Of a DNA stretch of 41,406 bases, positions 8,312-14,332 are shown one piece after another. The translations under genes and the position numbers were made by a program. This stretch comes from Lysobacteraceae bacterium 2PB. Lineage in GTDB: Bacteria; Pseudomonadota; Gammaproteobacteria; Xanthomonadales; Xanthomonadaceae. Below the pieces are notes generated by a model. The model did no database searches. It saw only the letters and a list, made by a program, of their open reading frames with translations, and was not told the DNA's origin. Positions within the stretch are counted from its first letter, which is position 1; each line of letters opens with the position of its first letter. The stretch lies in the NCBI GenBank assembly GCA_005502915.1, contig SCMT01000031.1, positions 1 to 41,406 on the forward strand, read 5' to 3'.

Positions 8312-8317
8312 AGGATA
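8312..8317 (-). promoter_or_regulatory. Putative -10 box of the thioesterase gene (leaderless)
   Basis: TATCCT on the minus strand, ending six bases before the GTG at 8305. The spacing matches that of the neighbouring acyltransferase promoter. The same hexamer occurs upstream of the secreted 870-residue protein at 32326-32331. Confidence 0.4.
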
Positions 8318-8351
8318 GCGGAGCGCGGGGGCCGCGTGATGGCGAAAAGAG

Positions 8352-8404
8352 CCGGCCCGGTGCGTCGATCCGCTGGGGACGAGCGTGTCGACGTGCCGGG
8401 CCGG
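8352..8404. repeat. Long imperfect inverted repeat between thioesterase and twin-peptide genes
   Basis: Arms 8352-8368 and 8388-8404, 17 bases each with 15 matching, around a 19-base loop. The stem would be very stable because it is almost all G and C. It lies about 120 bases beyond the stop of the downstream small protein and could end its transcript, although no T tract follows. Confidence 0.5.
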
Positions 8405-8525
8405 GTCCGGGGAAAGGGCCTCCGTGACGCGGGAGCGAGGCGCGGACGGAGGGTGATGGCATGCCAGCCATCGAAAACATGGGGGAGGGACGGGGGAGGC
8501 GTCGGGATTCGGGCGCGGCGCGGGC

Positions 8526-8723
8526 TCAGCCGCAGCGGAAGCGCGCCTGGCCCCAGTCGGAGGTGTAGCGGCGCTCGGCGGCATAGCCGCTGGAGCGACC
8601 GTAGCCGGTGCCGAAGTCGCGCGCGCGGTAGCGCGGGGCAGCGAGGTGGTCGGGTCCGCTGGCCGGCAACACGGGAGCCGGCGTGCGCGGGGCGAGCGGG
8701 GCGTGGGAGTGCGAGGCGTTCAT
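8526..8723 (-). CDS. Small protein of unknown family, twin copy 1
   Basis: 65 residues, not recognised. The N-terminal 35 residues are rich in Ala, Pro and His and look disordered. The C-terminal 28 are almost identical to the tail of the gene just upstream: GTGYGRSSGY, RRYTSDWGQ and RFRC plus one final residue. There is no signal peptide or membrane helix; the tail is basic and aromatic (five Arg, three Tyr, one Trp, one Phe) with a single Cys in the next-to-last position. The start has AAGG seven bases upstream, and both copies begin M-N-A. Tail conservation with a divergent head indicates a real coding pair under selection on the C-terminus. It could be a binding motif, a modified peptide or a regulatory peptide; none can be shown. 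Confidence 0.7.
   Translation of the reverse strand: MNASHSHAPLAPRTPAPVLPASGPDHLAAPRYRARDFGTGYGRSSGYAAERRYTSDWGQARFRCG
8531..8613 (-). repeat. Duplicated 83-base segment, copy 1
   Basis: This stretch encodes the conserved tail of twin copy 1 and matches 8802-8884 without gaps at an offset of 271 bases. Most differences fall in the two variable residues of the tail. It shows that the two small genes arose by tandem duplication. Confidence 0.8.
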
Positions 8724-8796
8724 GGCGTGACCTTGGCGATGCGGAGGGTGTGCGGGGGAGGCGTGCGGGTGTTGCGGGTGTTGCAGGGGGACGGGA

Positions 8797-9009
8797 TCAG
8801 GCGCAGCGGAAGCGCGGCTGGCCCCAGTCGGAGGTGTAGCGCCTGGTCGAGGCGTAGCCGCTGGAGCGGCCGTAGCCGGTGCCGGCGGTGCGTTCGAGGT
8901 AGCGGCGGGCCGACGACAGCGGCACGACGGTGTCGCGGGCCTGGTCGACGATCATGTCGAGGTCGGTGTCGGTCGCGATCGGGGCGGCGGTGTGGTCGAG
9001 GGCGTTCAT
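8797..9009 (-). CDS. Small protein of unknown family, twin copy 2
   Basis: 70 residues, not recognised. The head is acidic and helical in character (TDLDMIVDQARDTVV, then SSARRYLERTA), unlike the Pro-rich head of its twin. The tail repeats GTGYGRSSGY, RRYTSDWGQ and RFRC with a final Ala. The ATG at 9009 has AGGA eight bases upstream and is preferred over an in-frame ATG at 9075, which would place the start upstream of a palindrome. The twin begins 73 bases downstream, so both are likely read from one promoter above this gene. No modification enzyme, transporter or immunity-like gene is adjacent, which weakens a natural-product peptide reading. Confidence 0.7.
   Translation of the reverse strand: MNALDHTAAPIATDTDLDMIVDQARDTVVPLSSARRYLERTAGTGYGRSSGYASTRRYTSDWGQPRFRCA
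8802..8884 (-). repeat. Duplicated 83-base segment, copy 2
   Basis: Encodes the conserved tail of twin copy 2; the partner of 8531-8613. The identity drops sharply outside the segment, so only the tail has been kept. Confidence 0.8.
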
Positions 9010-9039
9010 GGCGGTGTCCTGAAGTGGCTGCGTCTTGGT

Positions 9040-9059
9040 GTGTTGGTAAAGTACAACAC
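9040..9059. promoter_or_regulatory. Palindrome upstream of the twin small genes (operator candidate)
   Basis: Perfect inverted repeat GTGTTG, eight bases, CAACAC. It lies 30 bases before the ATG at 9009 and contains a TTGTAC hexamer on the minus strand. A dimeric repressor site is plausible. Confidence 0.4.
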
Positions 9060-9063
9060 CATC

Positions 9064-9084
9064 CCGGCATGACACATATGCCGG
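9064..9084. promoter_or_regulatory. Second palindrome upstream of the twin small genes
   Basis: Perfect inverted repeat CCGGCAT, seven bases, ATGCCGG, starting five bases beyond the first palindrome. It has no T tract. It lies about 65 bases after a better terminator candidate for the upstream gene, so an operator or activator site is more likely than a terminator. Confidence 0.4.
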
Positions 9085-9149
9085 AAGTCACCCCGCCTTC
9101 GTCATGGATGCAAGTGCTTGATCCGCAATGGGCCGGCCGCGAAGACGAC

Positions 9150-9174
9150 GATGCCCGCGACGGACGCGGGCATC
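9150..9174 (-). terminator. Hairpin after the phospholipase D-like gene
   Basis: Perfect ten-base stem (GATGCCCGCG) with a five-base loop, 40 bases past the stop at 9215. The bases that follow on the minus strand are only weakly T-rich (GTCGTCTTCG). It probably ends the sixA operon transcript. Confidence 0.5.
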
Positions 9175-9214
9175 GAGGGGAAGCGCTGCGGGGCGGCGGG
9201 CTGGCTTCGGGTGC

Positions 9215-11368
9215 TCAGAGAATCGGTGCCAGCCCCGCGCCGAAGGCGGTGAAGATGCGGGTGAGCGGACGGATCAGCATGTCGACTTCGGGGAAGTCGC
9301 CGACCGGCTCGTGGCAGGCGCGGAACTTCGGGTCGCGCGGCGACAGCGGCTTCGGGCAGTCCGGGCCGGGCTTGAATTCGTAGCTGGTCGCGTAACGCAC
9401 CGGCCAGAAATCGAAGACCGGCAGGTGCTCGGAGATCTTCGCCAGCGAATACTCCAGCCCCGAGAACACCGGCGGCTTGTCGCGCGGCCCGATCACCCAC
9501 GCGTTCGCCGGGCGCATGTCGCGCTCGATGCTGTCGGCAAGCTGGCGCGCGAACACGGGGTCGTCGATCACCACCACCGCCTCAGTGTTGTAGTGGTCGC
9601 CGCGCGGATCGAAGTTGTGCGTGCCGATCACGCCGACGCGGTCGTCGATCACCAGCGACTTGGCGTGCAGGCCGAAGCGCACGCCGCCGCGCTTGAGCGG
9701 CACCGGTTCGTTGCTGCCGCGCTTGGAATAGCGCAGCGCCGAATACTCGCGGGCCAGCGGCGTCGGCCGGTCGGGCGAGCGGCTGCCGCCGAACGCGGAG
9801 GCGCCCGAGGAGCCCGCGCCGCCCGACGACCCGGAGCCGAGCGGTCCCACGTTCGGCGACAGGTCCAGCGAGGGCCGCACCGGCACGCCCTGCACCACCG
9901 GCGTGCCGTCGTCCAGCCATTCGACATCGACGGTGCCGGTGGCCTCCACGTCGATCGGCGCGTCCTGCGGGAACGGCTTGAATTCGTGGATCTCGAACTT
10001 GTAGTCGCGCAGGTAGCGGCGCTTGTACTTGTAGGACAGCGCGTACGGGATGAAGGCATCGGTCGCGGCCAGGCTGTTCGTCGACACCTGCACGCGCGGC
10101 GGCTTCGGGCGATCCTGCATCTGCAGGAACATGCGCTGCGCCGGTTTCGACATCACCAGATACGGGGTCTGCAGCAGCACGCGATTCTGCGCGGAGACGA
10201 TCAGGTCGCGCAGCAGGCGCGACGACGCGGTGGCGTCGGGCGAATCCTCTTCGTCGTGCTTATCGGGCGCGTCGCCGATGTAGCGCAGGTGGCGCACCGG
10301 CAGCGCGGCATCGACCAGGCGTTCGCGCACCAGCGCGGCGTCGTCGGCATCGCGTCCGATGGCCTCCAGCCGGCGAGGATGCTCGGGCGCGCGGTCGCGC
10401 ATCGGCGGTACGCCCTGCTTCAGCACCAGGCGGCCGACGTCGGAGAGCTTGGTCAGCGGCGTGCTCAGCGGCGCGTTCCAGAACGCCTCGAAATGCGCGG
10501 CCATGTCCGGCAGCGACGGCCCGGCGACGAGGATGTCGCGATCGCGGAAGTTGTAGCGCGCATCCCAGTCGAAATAGTCGTTCTGGTAGTTGCGTCCGCC
10601 GGTGATCGCGACGAGGCCGTCGACCACCATCAGCTTGTTGTGCATGCGCTGGTTGAGGCGGCGGAAGCAGCACAGCGTCGCGACCGCGTACATCGGGTAG
10701 CCGAAGCGCGCGCGGCCCAGCACCGGGTTGTACACGCGCATCTCGAAGTTGCGGTGGGCGCCGGCCAGCGCGGCGACGGTGTCCACGTGCTTGAGCGCGG
10801 CCAGCTGGTCGGCGAGCAGGCGCACCTTCACGCCGCGCCGCGCCGCCGCGAGCAGTTCGTCGAGGATGAGGTGGCCGGCGTCGTCCTCGTCGAAGATGTA
10901 GGTCTGGATGTCGATGCTGCGCTGCGCGCCGCGGATCAGGTCCAGGCGCGCGAGCAGCGCATCCTGGCCGTAGTCGAGGATCAGCGCGTAGTGCTGCGGC
11001 GAGGACGCGGGCTGTACCGCAGCGGGCCGTGCGGAGGCTGCCTGCGCGGGAACGACCGGCTGCGATGCAGGCGCGTCGACCGTACTCGCAGGAGCCGAGT
11101 TCGAAGGAGCCGTGCCCGCATCGGCGGCCGCCACGGCGGCGTCCCGCGCCGCGGGCGACGCTTCGACGCGCACGCCCAGCGCACGTTCGCCGAGCTCGCG
11201 CAGCGGCGACGGCCGCGCGCAGGCGTCGGCGCGGTCGCAGGTGGACTCCGTGCCGCGGGCGGCTTCCACCACCGCCACGACGCGCGCGTGCTCGCGCTCG
11301 GACAGCGTGCTGCAGGCGGTCTGCGCGAAGGCCAGCACGGCCAGCGCGCACAGCGTCCAGCGCGTCAT
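9215..11368 (-). CDS. Phospholipase D-family lipoprotein
   Basis: 717 residues. The signal peptide ends in a lipobox-like QTAC, so the protein is probably lipid-anchored. An Ala-rich region follows to about residue 125. Two PLD half-domains come next, each with an intact H-x-K-x4-D: HNKLMVVD near 241 followed by GGRN, and HAKSLVID near 567 followed by THNFDPR. The halves are separated by a Gly/Ser-rich insert (about 505-540). Such proteins are cardiolipin synthase or phospholipase D relatives acting on envelope phospholipids or nucleic acids; the substrate is not known. The ATG overlaps the YceI stop by four bases (ATGA), so translation is coupled. A hairpin follows the stop. Confidence 0.88.
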   Translation of the reverse strand: MTRWTLCALAVLAFAQTACSTLSEREHARVVAVVEAARGTESTCDRADACARPSPLRELGERALGVRVEASPAARDAAVAAADAGTAPSNSAPASTVDAPASQPVVPAQAASARPAAVQPASSPQHYALILDYGQDALLARLDLIRGAQRSIDIQTYIFDEDDAGHLILDELLAAARRGVKVRLLADQLAALKHVDTVAALAGAHRNFEMRVYNPVLGRARFGYPMYAVATLCCFRRLNQRMHNKLMVVDGLVAITGGRNYQNDYFDWDARYNFRDRDILVAGPSLPDMAAHFEAFWNAPLSTPLTKLSDVGRLVLKQGVPPMRDRAPEHPRRLEAIGRDADDAALVRERLVDAALPVRHLRYIGDAPDKHDEEDSPDATASSRLLRDLIVSAQNRVLLQTPYLVMSKPAQRMFLQMQDRPKPPRVQVSTNSLAATDAFIPYALSYKYKRRYLRDYKFEIHEFKPFPQDAPIDVEATGTVDVEWLDDGTPVVQGVPVRPSLDLSPNVGPLGSGSSGGAGSSGASAFGGSRSPDRPTPLAREYSALRYSKRGSNEPVPLKRGGVRFGLHAKSLVIDDRVGVIGTHNFDPRGDHYNTEAVVVIDDPVFARQLADSIERDMRPANAWVIGPRDKPPVFSGLEYSLAKISEHLPVFDFWPVRYATSYEFKPGPDCPKPLSPRDPKFRACHEPVGDFPEVDMLIRPLTRIFTAFGAGLAPIL

Positions 11369-12024
11369 TCCGCAGCCTCCCGCACGCGCAGGCGGAGGGT
11401 GAAGCGGACGTTGTCCGAGACCGCGAACATCCAGCGATCCACGCCATAGTCGCTGCGACGCACGCTGCCGCTGGCGACCACGTCGCAGTCGACCGCCACG
11501 CGTTCGCAGGCGCTGGGCTCGATGAGGAAGACTTCGCGACGGTCGACATCGCGGATGCGCAGGCGCCCGGCCAGCTTGCCGCCGGCACGGATCAGCGCAT
11601 CGTCGTAGGGGTCGGACACGAACTCGATCTCGGGGAAGCGATCGGCGTCGAAGAAGCCGTCGCCGCGGGTGATGGCGGTATAGCTGGGATGGCCGACGAT
11701 CTCGATGTCGCGCGCGGACATGCGCAGGCGCACGCGCTCGCGGCCATCGTCGAGGGCTTCGATGCGGCCTTCGTAGGTCGGGAAGCGACCGCGCAGGCTC
11801 TGCCCCCACCGGGTTTTCAGGTTGAAGCCGATGCGGGTGTGCTGGGGATCGACTTCGGCCGCCGAGGCGGGACGCGCCGTGGCCAGTGCGATCGCGACCA
11901 GTGCGGTCGTGGCCAGTACGACCTTGGCCAGTACGACCTTGGCCAGTGCGGCCCTGGCCAGTGCAGCCCTGACCAGTGCGGTAGCGACGACGGGCAGGAC
12001 AGGAACGGCTGCGACGGGCTTCAC
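11365..12024 (-). CDS. YceI-family periplasmic lipid-binding-like protein
   Basis: 219 residues from a GTG start that overlaps the sixA stop by four bases (GTGA). The mature part (from about residue 55, after PASAAEVDP) is a YceI lipocalin-like barrel: HTRIGFNLKTRWGQ, GRFPTYEGRIE, FFDADRFPEIEFVS and GRLRIRD. YceI proteins bind isoprenoid or ubiquinone-like chains and are exported. The signal peptide is odd: it is built from seven pentads such as RAALA and KVVLA that mirror a 15-base DNA repeat, with Arg or Lys inside the hydrophobic run. Function of the mature domain is inferred from the family only. The downstream phospholipase D-like gene starts in its stop codon. Confidence 0.85.
   Translation of the reverse strand: MKPVAAVPVLPVVATALVRAALARAALAKVVLAKVVLATTALVAIALATARPASAAEVDPQHTRIGFNLKTRWGQSLRGRFPTYEGRIEALDDGRERVRLRMSARDIEIVGHPSYTAITRGDGFFDADRFPEIEFVSDPYDDALIRAGGKLAGRLRIRDVDRREVFLIEPSACERVAVDCDVVASGSVRRSDYGVDRWMFAVSDNVRFTLRLRVREAAE
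11881..11985 (-). repeat. Seven tandem 15-base repeats inside a signal peptide
   Basis: Seven contiguous 15-base units (GGCCAGTRCG core on the plus strand), two of them identical (11911-11925 and 11926-11940). Each encodes one pentad of the YceI-family signal peptide: ATALV, RAALA, RAALA, KVVLA, KVVLA, TTALV, AIALA. Because 15 is a multiple of three, copy-number change would alter length without a frameshift. Confidence 0.9.
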
Positions 12025-12497
12025 GGCCACCAGAACGCGGAGAGACGGGCCACGCCGGGCTCGACCGAAGCCTCGACGGGGAAATCGAGCACCACGATGC
12101 CGGCGGGGGGCATGCCCCGGTAATCGCCGGACTGTCCGCTGTGCATCAGGGCCGCCAGCCGCTCCAGGCCGGGGTTGTGGCCGACCAGCAGCAGGCGCTC
12201 GGCTTCGCGGTGTTCGTCCACCAGCGCCGCCAGGGTGCCCGGGGTGGCTTCGTAGATCTGCTCGACCAGCCGCTGTTCGACGAAACCGATCGTGGCCATC
12301 ACCGACTCCAGGGTCTCGCGCGTGCGTCGTGCCGGCGAACACAGCACCCGGTCCGGTACCAGCCCCTGTTCCGACAGCCAGCGCCCGGCGGCCTCGGCCT
12401 CGGCCAGGCCCTCCGCGGACAGCGGGCGATCGAGGTCGGCCTGGTCGGAGGACGCGGGTTCGGCATGGGCGTGGCGGAGCAGGATCAGGGTTCGCAT
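12021..12497 (-). CDS. sixA: Phosphohistidine phosphatase SixA
   Basis: 158-residue histidine phosphatase. The catalytic RHA motif (LLRHAHAEP, His9) opens the protein, followed by RPLSAEGLAEAEAAGRWL, CSPARRTRETLE and the second histidine in LLVGHNPGLERL. Length and motif spacing match SixA, which removes phosphate from His residues of phosphorelay or PTS proteins (ArcB and NPr in E. coli). Cytoplasmic. AAGGA lies about ten bases before the ATG. It is the first gene of a three-gene set with a YceI protein and a phospholipase D-like lipoprotein, joined by four-base overlaps; why a phosphohistidine phosphatase sits with two envelope proteins is not evident. Confidence 0.9.
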   Translation of the reverse strand: MRTLILLRHAHAEPASSDQADLDRPLSAEGLAEAEAAGRWLSEQGLVPDRVLCSPARRTRETLESVMATIGFVEQRLVEQIYEATPGTLAALVDEHREAERLLLVGHNPGLERLAALMHSGQSGDYRGMPPAGIVVLDFPVEASVEPGVARLSAFWWP

Positions 12498-12538
12498 GGG
12501 CGCACGGTCCTTGGCCGGAATGGTCAGGCCAGCTTAGA

Positions 12539-12610
12539 GCGTGTCATGGACTTTTCATATGCTGCGTTACGTCCCCGTGCCGCCGGGTACATGAAAAGTC
12601 CACGACACGC
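12539..12610. repeat. Long inverted repeat (MITE-like or palindromic intergenic element)
   Basis: Arms 12539-12558 and 12591-12610, 20 bases with one mismatch, around a 32-base centre. The arm reads GCGTGTCATGGACTTTTCAT. It fills most of the gap between the end of the winged-helix/TPR gene and the start of sixA. It may act as a terminator between them, or be a short mobile palindromic element. Confidence 0.75.
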
Positions 12611-12647
12611 GCTCGCCGAGATCGGCGGAGCGGCGATCCGCGCGGCG

Positions 12648-14198
12648 TCAGCCTTCCGGCAGCTTGCGGATGGCCTCGCGGAAGAACAGCCGGTCGGAGG
12701 GCGTCAGCTCGCGCAGGCGACGACGCAGACGTGCGAGCGCATCGGCGCTGCGCTGGGCGTCGCCGGCATGGGCTTCGTACCACGCCACTTCGTACAGCAG
12801 GTTGGCGCGCTGCAGGGCATCGACCTGGACGCGGCCGGCATCGACATCGGCGAGCAGGGCCACGGCCAGCGCGCGCCAGTCCGGCCAGTCGGTCGACAGC
12901 ACGATCGGCGCGGTCAGCTCGCGGAAGCTCGCCGGCGAAATCACCGGCCAGCGCTGGAACGCGTCCAGGCGAGGATGGACGGCATCGGGGCCGTTGGCGC
13001 GCACCATGCGCAGCAGGTAGATGGTGTTCCAGAAGCCCACGCCGAGGCCGTGGCGCTCGTTCAGCCACGCCGCCAAGGCGATCCATACCAGCGGGTGGCC
13101 ATCGTCCTTCGGCACGTCCAGGCCGCAGCGCTCGAACAGCCACAGCGACCAGCCGAGGTTGCTGGCGGTGGACGCGGCGGCGTCGAACATCTCGGCCTCG
13201 TTGGCCAGCGCCAGGGCCAGGCGGTAGTGGTCCAGCGCGGTGCGCGCGGCGGCGGTGCGCTCGAGCATGTCCACGCTTTCGTCCAGCGCCAGCGCGCGAT
13301 GGATCAGCGCCTGCAGGTTGGCGTGCTCGCTGCGCACGCGCGGGTGGTACTGGAACAGGCCGACCCAGCGCGGGTCCTCGGTGGCCTGGCGGAGGATCTG
13401 CTTGGCACCGAGCGGGTCGCGGCCGGCGTAGGCGCACCAGGCCTGCACGATCGCCGCCATCGCGCCGAGCCAGGCGTGCTCGGGCGCCTGCTCGTCGTGC
13501 CAGTGTTTGTCGAGTTCGGCGAGCACCGCGCGCGCGGCGTCCGCATTGCCGGCACGGCGCCAGACCATCGCCTGCTGCAGCAGCGAGAGCGCCTGCAGCC
13601 AGGGATCCGGCGCCAGGGTCTGCGCGCGGCGGTAACCAGCCAGCGCGCCGCGCTCGCGGTCGAGGATCAACCGGCCATCGAGCATGTCGCGGCGCGCCCC
13701 GGCCCAGGCGTGCCAGTACGCCGGACTGGCGCGGCTGGCGCGGGCGACGGCGGTCGCCGAGGCCTGCTGCACCGGCTTGCCCAGCCATGCGGCCACGGCG
13801 TCGGCGCCGGCCGGCTGGCCGTGCAGGAGGATGCGCAGCCGGGGGGCCTCGCCGTCGACCAGCCAGTACGGGCCGCGGTTGCGCCCGGCCAGCGGCAGCA
13901 GTTCGGGATCGCGGGTGCGGTCCTTGCCCCAGCCCACGCGCAGGCCCCAGCGCGCGAAGTCGCCGTAGGCCCGGCTGATCACCATGCGCAGGTTGCGCGC
14001 GCTGGCGAACTGCTCGCGCAGCTGGGTCTCGCGCACCCAGCCCTCGCCGGCCTGCGCCGCCAGCCACAGGCGCAGCAGGATCCAGAGCGACTGGTGCCGC
14101 ACCGGCTTGCCGAGCACCCTGGCGGGCGCCTCCAGTTCGATCTCGATCGGGGCGAGGGCCCTGCCGTCTTTGCGTGCGTCGATGCGTGCGTCGTTCAT
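12648..14198 (-). CDS. Uncharacterised winged-helix / TPR-like protein
   Basis: 516 residues, family not recognised with confidence. Residues about 25-110 resemble an OmpR-type winged helix: QSLWILLRLWLAA, then a VRETQLREQF helix, an SARNLRMVISRAYGDFARWG recognition-like helix and a beta wing ending in PYWLVDG. From about 150 onward the protein is nearly all helical with TPR-like pairs (AGYRRAQTLAPDPWLQALSLLQQA, ALDHYRLALALANEAEMFDAAA). This layout resembles SARP or BTAD regulators, but no receiver or ATPase domain is seen. It is divergent from two class D beta-lactamase-like genes across a 134-base gap that contains an inverted repeat, so local regulation is possible but unproven. No signal peptide. 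Confidence 0.75.
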   Translation of the reverse strand: MNDARIDARKDGRALAPIEIELEAPARVLGKPVRHQSLWILLRLWLAAQAGEGWVRETQLREQFASARNLRMVISRAYGDFARWGLRVGWGKDRTRDPELLPLAGRNRGPYWLVDGEAPRLRILLHGQPAGADAVAAWLGKPVQQASATAVARASRASPAYWHAWAGARRDMLDGRLILDRERGALAGYRRAQTLAPDPWLQALSLLQQAMVWRRAGNADAARAVLAELDKHWHDEQAPEHAWLGAMAAIVQAWCAYAGRDPLGAKQILRQATEDPRWVGLFQYHPRVRSEHANLQALIHRALALDESVDMLERTAAARTALDHYRLALALANEAEMFDAAASTASNLGWSLWLFERCGLDVPKDDGHPLVWIALAAWLNERHGLGVGFWNTIYLLRMVRANGPDAVHPRLDAFQRWPVISPASFRELTAPIVLSTDWPDWRALAVALLADVDAGRVQVDALQRANLLYEVAWYEAHAGDAQRSADALARLRRRLRELTPSDRLFFREAIRKLPEG

Positions 14199-14208
14199 GC
14201 GCCGAGTC

Positions 14209-14235
14209 TGTCACGCGCGTCGGCGCGGGGTGACA
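14209..14235. promoter_or_regulatory. Inverted repeat in the divergent promoter region
   Basis: TGTCAC, 15 bases, GTGACA: half-sites 21 bases centre to centre, two helical turns. It lies between the winged-helix/TPR gene and the beta-lactamase-like pair. TTGTCA on the minus strand overlaps the right half-site. A dimer operator is a reasonable guess. Confidence 0.35.
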
Positions 14236-14332
14236 AAAGTTACAGCAGTGACGACCGCGACGACAGCCGGCATTGGGAAGCACGGCCAGCGGGTCGACAC
14301 TGCGGGCATCCCAACCGCTGCCGGAGTCGCCG

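Noticed and set aside
8455-8472. Hairpin GATGGC-N6-GCCATC as terminator for the twin genes
   Set aside because: The T-rich stretch lies on the wrong side of the stem for minus-strand transcription, and the stem is short.
4629-8480. A 1283-codon minus-strand open frame running through the hydrolase, phosphoesterase, acyltransferase and thioesterase genes
   Set aside because: It is in a different frame from all four recognised proteins and crosses their boundaries. Composition is Arg/Ala/Pro-rich shadow text.
7838-8584. Longer 248-codon form of the thioesterase
   Set aside because: The extra N-terminal 93 codons are Ala/Pro-rich with no similarity to YdiI-type proteins. They also cross the -10 box and the inverted repeat at 8352-8404.
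1584-8839. Very long plus-strand open frames (948 and 1519 codons) opposite six leftward genes
   Set aside because: They span several well-supported genes and intergenic gaps, and their translations are low-complexity Arg/Ala/Gly/His text. They are antisense shadows of high GC.
8526-9009. Twin small proteins as a lasso, lanthipeptide or other named RiPP precursor
   Set aside because: No cyclase, dehydratase, B/C protein, radical SAM enzyme or transporter is encoded nearby. The 2OG oxygenase is about 13 kb away in an unrelated gene group. Kept only as an open possibility.
11881-11985. Tandem 15-mers considered as a CRISPR-like or iteron origin
   Set aside because: The units are contiguous without spacers, lie inside a coding sequence and keep its frame. 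No replication initiator gene is nearby.
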